NCBI GenBank assembly: GCA_016933055.1
Contig: JAFGBS010000011.1
Span: 1-54,631, forward strand
Direction: 5' to 3'
DNA: 54,631 nt
DNA from: Promethearchaeota archaeon
GTDB lineage: Archaea > Asgardarchaeota > Lokiarchaeia > Sigyniarchaeales > Promethearchaeaceae
A model generated the notes under the pieces. It saw only the letters and a list, made by a program, of their open reading frames with translations, had not been told where the DNA came from and searched no databases. Each line of letters starts with the position of its first letter. The stretch's first letter is position 1. This document shows positions 42,778 through 52,876 of this stretch, piece after piece. The translations under genes and the position numbers were made by a program.

Positions 42778-43368
42778 ATGGTATTCATTAAGCAAAAAAC
42801 ACTTGCAGAATTATTTTTGGATCTTGATAATGACCCTATCCTAGTTCAACTGGCTCTGGCAATTAATAAATTCCAAGGAATTACTGCCAATCGTTTGAAA
42901 AAGATTTTCTTTTTTTCTGGTAATAAAATCTACTACTACTTATCCAAATTAGAGAAAAAAAAAATCATCTATAGTGAAGAGGAAAAAATAAAACGTAATT
43001 TCATCCAAAAAAAATACTATGCCAAATTACAATATGAAGACCAAGGAAATTTTCTGGAGAGTTTTAGAAACGCAGAGAAAAAAGAGCATATGATCCTTAG
43101 ACTCAGTATGATGTGTTCACTATTGCAAAGACAAATAAATCAAATCCAAAAATTGAGCCAAGAGGAATATGAACAAAGGAAGGGAGAGATTTCCCAAATG
43201 TCGGAATTATATACAATCAGAGGGAAATTAAGCCCTAAACTAAAGAAACTCTTTACAGAACTGCAAGAGACTTTAAAGGAAGAATCTCTTACAGCTTTTG
43301 GTTCCAATCTTGAAGCAAGATTGCAAGCAGACCATATTGGATATTTTGGATTTCTTCCTATGTATTGA
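42778..43368 (+). CDS. Winged-helix transcriptional regulator
   Basis: The 196-residue product has an N-terminal winged helix-turn-helix (about 15-75: ITANRLKKIFFFSGNKIYYY, then LEKKKIIYSEEE) followed by long helices (about 85-175) likely to form a dimer. ArsR/PadR-like fold; the exact family is not clear. It is divergent from the Nramp-KARI-AOR operon and upstream of the PHP-domain gene, with the same palindrome-like motif before both, so it is the likely local regulator. Effector unknown. Confidence 0.65.
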   Translation: MVFIKQKTLAELFLDLDNDPILVQLALAINKFQGITANRLKKIFFFSGNKIYYYLSKLEKKKIIYSEEEKIKRNFIQKKYYAKLQYEDQGNFLESFRNAEKKEHMILRLSMMCSLLQRQINQIQKLSQEEYEQRKGEISQMSELYTIRGKLSPKLKKLFTELQETLKEESLTAFGSNLEARLQADHIGYFGFLPMY

Positions 43369-43437
43369 ATAATCCGTTCAAATTTTTAACATTCAAAAAT
43401 ATAATATTAAAAAAGACCAATCGCAAATTAATATTTC

Positions 43438-45585
43438 ATGATGGAAGAACCCCCTAAAAGCGTATCAAAAATTAAATCCATTTTAATTATTATTCTCAAA
43501 TCAATGGGTTATCTTATTGGAATTTGCATGATGATGCCTTATTTCTATAACATTGTTGCAGTTCTCATAGGATTAGCGTATTTTATTACATTTACGAAGA
43601 AATGGCGGCTTAGTGGATTTATGCTCGTACTTGCTACTGCACTGGGAACCAATGCTCCGCAACGTGGGTTTGTAGAAATAACCGGAATCTATCCATTAAT
43701 GTTAGTATTTTATACAAGCTTCGGTTTTATCGGAATTTACTTGATTTGTTTATTACTATGGGGGATTTTTAGTCGAGTTAAATCCATTAAATCTTGGATT
43801 GAATCAATTGAAGAAAATTTGTCTCGGAAATGGAGGATTTCTTCAAAGTTAAAAACCATACTATTGATAGGAGTTATAAGCGCACCTACGTTATTTTATG
43901 GATCAATTAGCATCCATTTTGGAGTGATGTTTGATAACAAACCCCAATTATTATGGGTTCATGCACCTACTACTACTCAACCAGGTACACCCTTTACAGT
44001 AACTGTGCAATCTTGGGATAAATTCGAAAGAGTATCCGCTCAATATAAAGGCACAGTATCATTTTCTCTGGAATCTTATAATATTACCACTCAGAACTTA
44101 ATTTCCACTCCAATTGCTAGCCTTCCATCCAGTTATGCTTTTTCAGGGATAAATTGTCCCTCGGGAACGGCTTATTTACTTGAAAATGGAAAAGACAATG
44201 GAATACATCAATTTAGTATGAGTATATCCACTGAGGGAATTCATTATCTTAAGGTTTCAGATACCACAACTAATAATGTGTATTATAGTAACCCAATAGT
44301 GGTGCGTCATACTGGTCCACAAATCTATTGGGGAGATATTCATTCTCATTCCATCTATTCAGATGGTAGTGGCACCCCATCACATGCGTTGCTTTACGCA
44401 GAGCAAGTTGCATGTCTAGATTTTTTTGCCTTAACAGAGCACGGGGAACTTATTACTTTGGGGAATTCTTGGTTTAAGAATTATAAAGAAGTCATGATTG
44501 CAGCTAATAAACCGGGTGAGTTTGTCACTTTCCTGGGAATGGAATATACGAACCACAAAACGGGACACATTACATGTATCTTTGATAGTGAGGAATTGCC
44601 ATACCAACCCATGGTCACATCGAAAGGTATAGACACTCCGTTTGAACTCTGGGATCTTTTAGATAATTTCACGCTCTATACTGGCTCTCGTGCTTTAGCG
44701 TTACCTCATCATACCGTGAAGGAACGATATATGCAAGACTGGACATATTATAATCCTAAATATGTAAAAATTGCAGAAGTGACCTCCACTCATGGAGATT
44801 GTTTATATGATCAACACCATCCACTAAGTTATCGTGGAGCTACCGTTGCACCCCCAGTTGGCACTCGGGGTGCATCAATTACAGATGCATTGCAAATGGG
44901 AATAAATTTAACCTTATATGCATCTTCAGATGGGCATGACGGTCATCCAGGTCATACATTATCTCATACTAAAGTGCGGGTCGCGCATCAACAACCTTTA
45001 ACTCCATGGTGGACCAGAATTGATAAACCCTATCCGGGAGGAATCACAGCCGTATATAGCTCAAGTTTAACTCGCTCTACTGTTTTCGATCAACTACAAG
45101 ATTGTAGTATCTACGCGAATTCCGAGCATGGACGACCTTATCTTGATTTTGCAATTAATGGAAGAAGAATAGGGGGTAATTCGACCTTGAAAGTTGTAGA
45201 TGCAAGCACACCACGAAATATTACCATATGGATTGCGCAAGATGGTGCACCAGCAAGCAGTTTGAATAAAGCAGCAAGTGTAACAGCAAGTTGGATTCCT
45301 AATTGGAATGCGGAAGTTGAAATTTTAAAAAATGGAGTTCTCTTAACCAGTATACCAATTACTACTCCCTATGAGCAAGTAGAGTATCAAGATTTAACAA
45401 ATATTACGGGAACATCTTATGACTACTGTGTGGAGATTGATGGAGAGTATTACTTAAATGAATACAGTGACAATGCGGTAGATCCTACCAGTCTAAATAC
45501 CGATGGAAGAGATTTTTATATAATTCGAATAGTGGGAGAAAATGGTAGACATTCCTATATCGGCCCTTTATGGGTAACCTTCTGA
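43438..45585 (+). CDS. Membrane-anchored PHP/DUF3604 metallohydrolase-like protein
   Basis: The 715-residue product has three to four membrane helices in the first 165 residues, then a beta-rich segment (about 165-290). A PHP-type domain follows (about 300-610): YWGDIHSHSIYSDGSGTP, ALTEHGE, ALPHHTVKER, and SSDGHDGHPGHT with several His and Asp suited to metals. A C-terminal beta domain completes it. DUF3604 proteins resemble this; PHP enzymes cut phosphoesters. The domain probably faces outside. Its 69-base upstream gap has the same attcaaaa motif as the operator of the divergent operon. Confidence 0.75.
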   Translation: MMEEPPKSVSKIKSILIIILKSMGYLIGICMMMPYFYNIVAVLIGLAYFITFTKKWRLSGFMLVLATALGTNAPQRGFVEITGIYPLMLVFYTSFGFIGIYLICLLLWGIFSRVKSIKSWIESIEENLSRKWRISSKLKTILLIGVISAPTLFYGSISIHFGVMFDNKPQLLWVHAPTTTQPGTPFTVTVQSWDKFERVSAQYKGTVSFSLESYNITTQNLISTPIASLPSSYAFSGINCPSGTAYLLENGKDNGIHQFSMSISTEGIHYLKVSDTTTNNVYYSNPIVVRHTGPQIYWGDIHSHSIYSDGSGTPSHALLYAEQVACLDFFALTEHGELITLGNSWFKNYKEVMIAANKPGEFVTFLGMEYTNHKTGHITCIFDSEELPYQPMVTSKGIDTPFELWDLLDNFTLYTGSRALALPHHTVKERYMQDWTYYNPKYVKIAEVTSTHGDCLYDQHHPLSYRGATVAPPVGTRGASITDALQMGINLTLYASSDGHDGHPGHTLSHTKVRVAHQQPLTPWWTRIDKPYPGGITAVYSSSLTRSTVFDQLQDCSIYANSEHGRPYLDFAINGRRIGGNSTLKVVDASTPRNITIWIAQDGAPASSLNKAASVTASWIPNWNAEVEILKNGVLLTSIPITTPYEQVEYQDLTNITGTSYDYCVEIDGEYYLNEYSDNAVDPTSLNTDGRDFYIIRIVGENGRHSYIGPLWVTF

Positions 45586-46152
45586 AGATTCAGTTCTCTC
45601 TATTTTTTTATTTATATTTCAACACCTATTCTGTCCTATCCAACGATTAAGTAAGCGTTTTAATGTACTATTATCGAAAAATAGCATGGAATGTATAAAC
45701 CACAGAAAATATAGCAATCTATCGCAAATTTATATCCGAACAGCGAATAGTACTTAAGGAAAAAGTGCATGAGGATATCATGGATAAAATCTCGTATTTA
45801 TAGAGCCAAAAATGGCCACATTCGAACAAATCCGACCGTACTAAATAGTATATCACGGGATAGAATTATGAAAAGAAAGGTCAAAATTACCATAATTTCC
45901 CTTGCAAGCATCTTAGTTTTTTTGTTATTCTGATTTTTATAGGTGGAGGTTTTGCGGGTATACACCATTAATTTCAATTTAGTGTATTTTTCAAACACTT
46001 ATATATCTCTTTTTTAATTATTTTTCCAGTCTCAAGACTAAAAGAAAACTGATTTTGGACTATCTCTGGGTATGGCAAAACTTTAGTGGAGTTCATTTAT
46101 GCTATCAAAACTAACGTAACTCATATCTTTTTTGAAAAGTATTAATCAAAAC
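45586..46152. other. Intergenic region with a decayed signal-peptide frame
   Basis: An ATG at 45868 opens MKRKVKITIISLASILVF, a typical signal peptide. A stop follows, and a one-base shift would continue IFIGGGFAGIHH-stop. It looks like the front end of a lost surface protein gene. No other gene is seen; a minus frame at 45798-45998 is not convincing. Confidence 0.35.
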
Positions 46153-46190
46153 GGAGAATTGATGACTTTTACTTTGTAAATCAGTTCTCC
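46153..46190. repeat. 11-base inverted repeat downstream of URO-D-like gene
   Basis: GGAGAATTGAT (46153-46163) and ATCAGTTCTCC (46180-46190) pair with one mismatch around a 16-base loop. It lies about 95 bases beyond the stop of the URO-D-like gene. It could be an RNA hairpin or a protein site; there is no T-run that makes it a clear terminator. Confidence 0.5.
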
Positions 46191-46283
46191 ATTAAGATAT
46201 TAGCCATTCACAAGGTTGGGCGTAGACGCTGAAATCTCGTCTATTTTTCACCCTTCTCTTTTTTATTATAAAAATTTATAAAT

Positions 46284-47567
46284 TTATTTCCAATTAAGCG
46301 GATATTTTCCATATTTCGCAATCGCATGAACCGTTCGTTCAACATTGACAAGAGGAGTATCTAAGAGGTCATGTGCTGGTCCTGGAATATATCCTCCCTC
46401 CATAGTTTCCCCGTCTAACGTTGTTGCGGCAATAATTTGGCTTTTTACATGAGCTTCCATTTCATCAGGAGTGCCAAATGTCATTACTCTGCTACTATCT
46501 ATACCCCCAATCAAACACAACTTATCCCTAACTTTGGCTCTAATTCGAGCCAGATCATTTCCTGCGGGAACTTCTAAACTTTGGAGTCCATCCAGTCGGG
46601 CTTTCATTAGTAAATCGAGAAATTCCTCGATAAAACCACAAGAGTGCATCCAAATGATCGCTCCATGCTTGTGGGCTAAATCGCAGCGACTTTTTAACGC
46701 AGGGTAAAAGAATTCTTCATACATTTTAGGTGAAATCAATCCTCTTCCCTTTTGACCGAGATCATCCCCTGTATCGATTATTTTAAAACCTGCTTCCAGA
46801 GCAGCTTTCTCCATTAAAATACACACTTTTTCATACTTCTTGCAAATATCTCGTAAAACATTAGGCTTCTTGCGCGACAATTTTGCGATGGTGCTTGGAC
46901 CGAATCCTCCAAAAATTGCTTCAAAATGATTTGTCACATTACCGGTCAATGCATAAGGTTTTCCCTTTCTTTTATTATACGCTAATACTGTTTTAGCCAA
47001 TTTTATCAAATTGCTTTTTGGATTAAATTCTTGCTCCCAAAGTGCACAATCAAATTCATTATAAAATGCCTCAAATTTCTCTAATGCATCTGGACCACTG
47101 AAAAAAGGTTTGTAATACCAATCATATTTATGAAGTCGCTCACCTTTTTCTCCTAATTGATGGCCGGAACTCATCACACTACCCCGATAGGTGATTCTAT
47201 ATCTTTTCTTACTTTTTGGAAGGGTTTTAGCTTCCTCTTTCGAATAGAAATTATCGGTTTCAGGATTATAATACACGGTCGGAAATTCACACTCGGGATT
47301 CCATGCAGGGATAGGTAAATAACCGGAGGTTCCCCGTGATAACCAATTTCGCGAATAAAGTAATCCCAATACAAAATTTCTTCTCGATTCTTTCAAATAT
47401 TTAATTAAGTGTTTTTTTTTGTATTCTTTAAATTCCTTGAAAAACAATCCCGATCTTTCAATACTGAACCAACAAGATGGCATGCGATCCACTTCTTCGC
47501 ATCGGAGGGCAGAAATAAATCTTTCTTCCCCATTCATTTCTTTCATAGAATTGATTCGGATTAACAA
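46284..47567 (-). CDS. URO-D/MtaA-superfamily protein, possible methyltransferase
   Basis: The 427-residue product is a uroporphyrinogen decarboxylase-fold protein: EERFISALRCEEVDRMP at the start, YALTGNVTNHFEAIFGGFG in the middle, GDDLGQKGRGLISPKMYEEFF, and WMHSCGFIEEFLDLL with the His-x-Cys zinc ligands of the methylcobamide:CoM methyltransferase branch. GGIDSSRVMTFGTPDEM and EGGYIPGPAH complete the family pattern. True heme-pathway UroD lacks the HxCG motif, so methyl transfer from a corrinoid or methoxylated compound is more likely. No corrinoid protein is encoded next to it. The start could be 47567, 47546 or 47537. Confidence 0.75.
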   Translation of the reverse strand: MLIRINSMKEMNGEERFISALRCEEVDRMPSCWFSIERSGLFFKEFKEYKKKHLIKYLKESRRNFVLGLLYSRNWLSRGTSGYLPIPAWNPECEFPTVYYNPETDNFYSKEEAKTLPKSKKRYRITYRGSVMSSGHQLGEKGERLHKYDWYYKPFFSGPDALEKFEAFYNEFDCALWEQEFNPKSNLIKLAKTVLAYNKRKGKPYALTGNVTNHFEAIFGGFGPSTIAKLSRKKPNVLRDICKKYEKVCILMEKAALEAGFKIIDTGDDLGQKGRGLISPKMYEEFFYPALKSRCDLAHKHGAIIWMHSCGFIEEFLDLLMKARLDGLQSLEVPAGNDLARIRAKVRDKLCLIGGIDSSRVMTFGTPDEMEAHVKSQIIAATTLDGETMEGGYIPGPAHDLLDTPLVNVERTVHAIAKYGKYPLNWK

Positions 47568-48263
47568 AATATAAAGATTTGATGCAGTAATTTTTGTAAA
47601 TTAATCCAATTATTTCTGCAGAAGAACCTATGGATGTTTCATTTTTTAGTTTATCTCATATCTTAGATAGAATTCTTAATTTATAAAAATCGAGATCCCG
47701 AGAGAGGCAGGGTGACTTGTCATGCATTTCTGTGCAAAGAAGAGGATTGGAGTAAACTAAAAGATAAATCTGTAGATGTGGAATCAATAATTCTAAAAAA
47801 TATAGAAGAAGCCAATGAAGACAGTTTAGCTTTCGACCATAACCATATTCTCAAAAAAGCTCTAAAAAAATACAACAGAATCGGGTAAATCGGTAGCAAG
47901 GATTTTACGAATTGATGCTCCACTTGTGGAGTTGGTTTTCTAGATTTCTGATTCTGAATATTTCAGCTTATTTAATATTAAGTATACTAAGAAAATTAGG
48001 CTTATTCCCAAGAAAAGGATTAAATAACTCCTAGAGTGTGAACGTGGACTAAGAATAGAAACCCAACTAGTGGAGTTGAGTACTGTGTGATGTCATTGTT
48101 TTCTGTATCGCATGAGTCTGAAGAAAAAATCACTCGGACATGACCGTAACCCACATTAAATTCGACAAATGTTCATTCTTCTATCAAGGATATGAATGCT
48201 GTTACGAAAATCACCCATCTATTAGATATTGACTAGAGAAATTTTAATTATAAGTTTAGTTCC
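47568..48263. other. Intergenic region with a short frame and hairpins
   Basis: A GTG-started frame at 47712-47888 (58 codons; CKEEDWSKLKDKSVDVES, then HNHILKKALKKYNRIG) looks protein-like but unassigned; it could be a relic. CTCCAC-tt-GTGGAG at 47921-47934, followed by TTGGTTTTCT, could be a terminator. A similar acccaactagtggagttg occurs near 48060. No other gene seen. Confidence 0.35.
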
Positions 48264-48593
48264 ATGCCAAACATGAGCGGAAAAAATACGTTTTCCAGGT
48301 TTAATTTAATTGGTATTCTATCTCTTGCATCATGCATAATTGGTATTGTGTTTTTTATTCTATTCGATAGAGGTATTATGTTTGAATTTGAGAATAGTCA
48401 TGTATTTTATTTGTTATTTATCATTTGTACGCCATTTCTTAGATTGTTATCCTTTATTTTGGGAATAATCGGACTCGTCGTAGGCAAAAAGAAAGATTTA
48501 GAGAATTTTAGCTCGATACCCGGTTTAATTTTTCTACCTGGATTGATAATTTATATAATCTATGCGCTTTCAAATTTTTCTATGACCCTATAA
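48264..48593 (+). CDS. Small membrane protein, unknown
   Basis: The 109-residue product has three hydrophobic helices (LIGILSLASCIIGIVFFILF; VFYLLFIICTPFLRLLSFIL; IFLPGLIIYIIYAL), a short Lys-rich loop (VGKKKDLEN) and no motif. It is isolated, with non-coding DNA on both sides. Family not recognised. Confidence 0.6.
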   Translation: MPNMSGKNTFSRFNLIGILSLASCIIGIVFFILFDRGIMFEFENSHVFYLLFIICTPFLRLLSFILGIIGLVVGKKKDLENFSSIPGLIFLPGLIIYIIYALSNFSMTL

Positions 48594-48760
48594 TTTATAC
48601 TAATAGTACTTCTGATGTTTAGTATGGGGCTAGTGGTAGCAGCAGGCATCAATCTTTGTTCATATTTCCAATTCATGCGATAAAAAAGAATGGAATTCAC
48701 AAACAAGTAATCCCAAAGGAGCTTTTGCTCATACATAGTTTTTTCAAGGGGAAAATTTCA

Positions 48761-51316
48761 TTATTTTTTTTCTCCTTCTTCATCAGACTCATATTTTCCG
48801 ATTATTCGATTGTTTTTGATTTCTACATCTAATTTCACGTCATTCACCGTGATAGAGTCAATTTTGAAATCTATGGGAATTTCAACACGTCGAATATTGA
48901 TGTCTTTTAGCGTTGTTGATATTCTTAGCTCAGAACCAACTATTTCTGCTGAAATAGCACATGACCAGTCGTCATCAATAATGTGATAATTAGATATTTG
49001 ATTTTTCGCGGTCGGAATAACTAGTAAAGTCAATGGATTCGTCATTTGCATTTGTTTCGTATGTTGTACGACGTCACCCAATGGTAAAATTGAACCTCCT
49101 TTAATGAAAAACGGGATTCTTTCAATAGGACATTCATACTCAATCCACTTTTTCCCTTCTATTTTTTCTAAAGACCAATAGTCAAACCAGTCTCCCTTTG
49201 GAAAGTAGATTTTTCGAGTATCCTCTCGAGTAATAATTGGAGCGATGAGTAAATTTCGCCCGAACAAATATTCATCTTCGATGTTGTACACATTTGGATC
49301 TTCTATATACTCTAAAACTAAGGATTTCATCATAGGTAATCCTTTACTAGCACAGATTTGTGACTCAGTGTAAATATAGGGGATAAGCTTGTATCGTAAA
49401 TTTAACATATCCCGTGTAATTTTTTGTGTTTCTTCATTGTAATTCCAGGGTTCCCTAAACCGTGGAGGATTTCCATGAAATCGGATGTGACTATTAAAGA
49501 TACTAAATTCGGTCCAACGAATGTAGAGTTTGTCTGAGGGAGAGAATATAAAACCCCCAACATCCTGGCTCCAAAACGTAAATCCACACATTCCCAGACT
49601 TAACCCTGATCTTAAAACATTTGGGAGTTCTTCAAAATGGGATGAGGAATCTCCGGACCAATGGAGAGGATACCTCTGACTTCCCGCGTAACCACTTCGT
49701 GCCCAAATAATTCCTTTCCCAAAGAAATCCTTGGTTACTTCGAAAGCAGCTTTTTGGTAAAGTAATGAGAAAAGATTATGCATTTTTCGTCCATCTCCTT
49801 CTTGAAATTTCATGTGAGATTCAATTTGTTCCCCAAAATCAATCTTTATCACATCAGCCCCTATCTCAAATAGATTACGTAACTTGCCTTGATACCACTC
49901 TACAGCCTTTGGATTACTAAAATCAAGCACGGAGGAAGGATTTGTTAAGAAAATAAAAGGACCTCGGTTTTTTGCTAGCAATCCTAATTTTTTTGCTTCT
50001 TTATATTCAGGCAGCAACTTCATTATATACGGCATTTGCCATAATGATAACCGAAAGCCCATTTCGTGGAGTTTTTTACACATCTCTTTAGGATCAGGAA
50101 ATTTCTTTTCATCAAACTTCCAATCACAACACCAGTCTTTCTTAAACCAATTAGTGTCAATGCAAATCACATCAAATGGATATTCTTCTTCACGAAGTCG
50201 TTGGGCTGTAGATAATACCTCATCTTGCTGTAAATAACTGATACGACTCATCCAAGTCCCGAATGACCATTTTGGAGGTTTATTAGCTTTACCAGTTAAT
50301 TCTGTATAGTTGTGTAATACATGTTTAAGATCAGGACCGTAGAAGAAATAATAATCAATTAAATCCCCTTCCACAGCAATGAAGTTTCGATTGTATTCAC
50401 GCGAACCCACCCAATACGTAATAGGTTTAGATTCATTGAAAAATACCCCATATCCCCGAGTGGAGAGGAAGAACGGAATACATTTGTATGTTCGCCCCGT
50501 ACTGTTTCCATATCCCTCCCAATTCCATAAACTAATAGTCTGTCCAATCTTGTTAAGAGAGGAGAATCGTTCGCCTAAACCGTAAATAGCTTCACCAGGA
50601 TAAAGTGTGAATGACTCTGTCCCAAATAATCGTTTTCCTCGTTTTATCTTAACGAATCCCAACGGTAGGGAATCTGTGGCATAGGGGAAATCATTACTAG
50701 AATATCCAGAAGATTCTGTGATCAATTTCCCCTCGAGATTAAAGACATCAATTCGGAAATCGTCATTGTAAAGCCTAAGCAGTAGTTTCGTTGATTTTAG
50801 CTGAAAATACTCATCTGATTCAGAAAAATCAATAGATAATGTGGAATCACTAATATCTCCTTGAATCATCTGTGTTTTATGTTCTGGTATTTCTTCACCC
50901 ATTGTGCACGTGACACGATACGCATCAGTTCGCAGAAAATGGATTTGTAGCAACAATTTTGAGGGTTTTGCGTTTGTTGAAAAACTTGGATACTGATTCC
51001 TTGTATACTCATCATCTGGTATGCGTCTCTGGAGGAAAATGTTATGTCCTATGCACTCGAAAAGAAATTTGTTATTATCTCTTGAAAGGAACTTAAGCAT
51101 TCGAATGGAATAGCTTTTTTTCCCAAGTAGTTTCTTGGCTACTCCAAAGAGAGATCCCAATGGAGTGCCATTCATATCCAAAGGATGATCGGTTAAACCA
51201 TAGGAAATATTGGGTTCTGCATACTCATTAATGCGTTTTTTAAATGTGAACGGGTATTTAATTCGATTTTTTACGTATTCCCATAGACTTCCTGCAATAT
51301 TCATTTTTAGGGGCAT
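48761..51316 (-). CDS. Glycoside hydrolase family 31 (alpha-glucosidase/alpha-xylosidase)
   Basis: The 851-residue product has an N-terminal beta-sandwich (YGLGERFSSLNKIGQTISLW), then the GH31 barrel: FGTWMSRISYLQQDEVLS, DVICIDTNWFKKDWCCDW, the nucleophile Asp493 in VIKIDFGE and the acid/base Asp556 in HWSGDSSSHFE. It continues with RFHGNPPRFREPW and RYKLIPYIYT, then distal beta domains. The KIDFGE variant resembles YicI-type alpha-xylosidases more than maltases. There is no signal peptide, so it is cytosolic, suited to breaking down imported oligosaccharides. It is transcribed alone. The start may be 51316 or 51304. Confidence 0.9.
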   Translation of the reverse strand: MPLKMNIAGSLWEYVKNRIKYPFTFKKRINEYAEPNISYGLTDHPLDMNGTPLGSLFGVAKKLLGKKSYSIRMLKFLSRDNNKFLFECIGHNIFLQRRIPDDEYTRNQYPSFSTNAKPSKLLLQIHFLRTDAYRVTCTMGEEIPEHKTQMIQGDISDSTLSIDFSESDEYFQLKSTKLLLRLYNDDFRIDVFNLEGKLITESSGYSSNDFPYATDSLPLGFVKIKRGKRLFGTESFTLYPGEAIYGLGERFSSLNKIGQTISLWNWEGYGNSTGRTYKCIPFFLSTRGYGVFFNESKPITYWVGSREYNRNFIAVEGDLIDYYFFYGPDLKHVLHNYTELTGKANKPPKWSFGTWMSRISYLQQDEVLSTAQRLREEEYPFDVICIDTNWFKKDWCCDWKFDEKKFPDPKEMCKKLHEMGFRLSLWQMPYIMKLLPEYKEAKKLGLLAKNRGPFIFLTNPSSVLDFSNPKAVEWYQGKLRNLFEIGADVIKIDFGEQIESHMKFQEGDGRKMHNLFSLLYQKAAFEVTKDFFGKGIIWARSGYAGSQRYPLHWSGDSSSHFEELPNVLRSGLSLGMCGFTFWSQDVGGFIFSPSDKLYIRWTEFSIFNSHIRFHGNPPRFREPWNYNEETQKITRDMLNLRYKLIPYIYTESQICASKGLPMMKSLVLEYIEDPNVYNIEDEYLFGRNLLIAPIITREDTRKIYFPKGDWFDYWSLEKIEGKKWIEYECPIERIPFFIKGGSILPLGDVVQHTKQMQMTNPLTLLVIPTAKNQISNYHIIDDDWSCAISAEIVGSELRISTTLKDINIRRVEIPIDFKIDSITVNDVKLDVEIKNNRIIGKYESDEEGEKK

Positions 51317-51793
51317 TGTTGACCAATATTAACTGTTCTTTTAAGTATGCTTTAATTTTTACTTATGTTTACTTACTTATTTTTACCATCCCGCTCTTGT
51401 AGCTTTAAATGTAATCGCTCGTTCTGTTTTTCAAATTTTATACGTCTCTTCAGTTATTTTAATCAAATGACGTCCAATTTCCTCTTTGAGAATTAAAAAA
51501 TTGTATCGGCTTTGTTCTATTTGGGATTAGTGGGTATATACAAAATATGATTTCTTTCAGTAATCTTCTACCTCAGCCATAGATGAACTAAAATACTCTT
51601 TAATTTTTACTCTAGCAATAAAAAAACAAGGTAGTTAATTGATAATCTAAGAATTTATAAAATAAGTGGTTGAATTAACGACTGACTAATCAAAACTATC
51701 GTATTTCATTCCTTAAGTACATCTAAGAGTGGCACCATCCATAAGATATTCCTATTTATCTTTATCAACAATATGAGAATGTAGTGATCCGGA
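51317..51793. other. Intergenic region, nothing recognised
   Basis: No open frame of note. The stretch is AT-rich, and includes atttatctttatcaac (about 51754) which could hold the promoter of the hydrolase gene at 51794. Confidence 0.4.
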
Positions 51794-52750
51794 ATGTCGG
51801 AGAATATTAAAAACATAAAGAAGGAACATGCTGATGAAGATTTATTAGCATTATTGGAAAAAAACAATAGAAATGTGCCGTATTTCTATAATGAAGGGAT
51901 TAGTGATCCCTTTTATATCCCTGTAAAAGGGGGGGAGATCCGAGCATTCCACCATATACCAAAAAAATCTATTACTAAAAGACCAGTTCTATTTGTACCG
52001 GGTTTTGGGACATCGATGTGGGCTTGGAGGGAATTTAGTCTACCGTTTGTGGAACAAGGAGAATTTTACTTTTTGGAAACACGGGAGAAAAAATCTAGCA
52101 AATTTAAGAGCCGATTTAAGGCAAAAATGACTCTTGAACAAGTAGCAGAGGATATCAAAGTGGTAATCCAATATCTGGACTTGGATTCTAAAGATTTTGT
52201 ACTTTTTGGAACCAGTTATTGTGGAGGAGCTATATTAAAAGGATTAATAGATAAAACACTCACTGCTCCTACAATTGTTTTATTTGATCCTTTTTTCAAA
52301 TTACTATATTATAGAAGGTTGATTTCGATTTTGAGATTTATACCCCCCCGAATTCTGAGTGCTATTCGGTATATTTTAGGTAGAATAGCATTGAAAGGGG
52401 AAAAAAATGAGTCACAGAGAGAAAGAGCGAAATTTATCAGGGATGAAGCGGAACTGTGGAAATGGCGAAAAGCAAGTGTGAGTATATTAAAATCGAATTT
52501 GTTGAATGATCTATCGAAAATCCATGAGGAAGTTTTAATTTTTCACGGGCCTCAAGATAAACACCATCCGAGTGGAGTATATGAAGATGTTGCAAAACGC
52601 ATTCCAAATGGGAGATATTTTTCCGCTTTATCCCCCGAAGATAAACGAGAACTGGCTTGTGGAGTAATCGGGTTAGAATTTTGTAAAATAAGAGCTGAGG
52701 ATGGAATACCGAATTCGATACATTTATTCGAACACCCCGTGATAAAATGA
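51794..52750 (+). CDS. Alpha/beta hydrolase-fold protein
   Basis: The 318-residue product has PVLFVPGFGTSMWAW (oxyanion-loop strand), a strand-helix with LEQVAEDIKVVIQYL, and the nucleophile elbow VLFGTSYCGGA (Gly-x-Ser-x-x-Gly). A later strand reads VLIFHGPQDKHHP with the likely acidic residue. The catalytic His is not obvious near the C-terminus (SIHLFEHP is a candidate). There is no signal peptide. Substrate unknown; the helical cap (RRLISILRFIPPRIL) is basic and could touch lipid. Confidence 0.7.
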   Translation: MSENIKNIKKEHADEDLLALLEKNNRNVPYFYNEGISDPFYIPVKGGEIRAFHHIPKKSITKRPVLFVPGFGTSMWAWREFSLPFVEQGEFYFLETREKKSSKFKSRFKAKMTLEQVAEDIKVVIQYLDLDSKDFVLFGTSYCGGAILKGLIDKTLTAPTIVLFDPFFKLLYYRRLISILRFIPPRILSAIRYILGRIALKGEKNESQRERAKFIRDEAELWKWRKASVSILKSNLLNDLSKIHEEVLIFHGPQDKHHPSGVYEDVAKRIPNGRYFSALSPEDKRELACGVIGLEFCKIRAEDGIPNSIHLFEHPVIK

Positions 52751-52793
52751 ATGCTACTGTATTGAAATAAATCCAATGTCAATATTAATGATA

Positions 52794-52862
52794 TGAGTGC
52801 TACTCTCTGTACATCTAAGGGAAAATTTTTTGGATATTACGGGAAGATGTTGCCTAACTAAG
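52794..52862 (+). repeat. Diverged dispersed repeat, copy 1
   Basis: ctctgtacatctaagggaaa and the following ggatattacgg (about 52804-52845) resemble ctctgtacacctaagtgaaa and gggtaccacgg at about 54492-54535. Copy 1 also forms a 22-codon open frame (MSATLCTSKGKFFGYYGKML) that is broken by a stop in copy 2. Nature unknown. Confidence 0.45.
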
Positions 52863-52876
52863 TTCTCAAGATAGTA

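Noticed and set aside
45798..45998. 66-codon minus-strand open frame
   Set aside because: Antisense to a decayed signal-peptide frame; no independent support.
46284..47567. HemE uroporphyrinogen decarboxylase
   Set aside because: It has the His-x-Cys zinc motif of the corrinoid-methyltransferase branch and no heme genes beside it.
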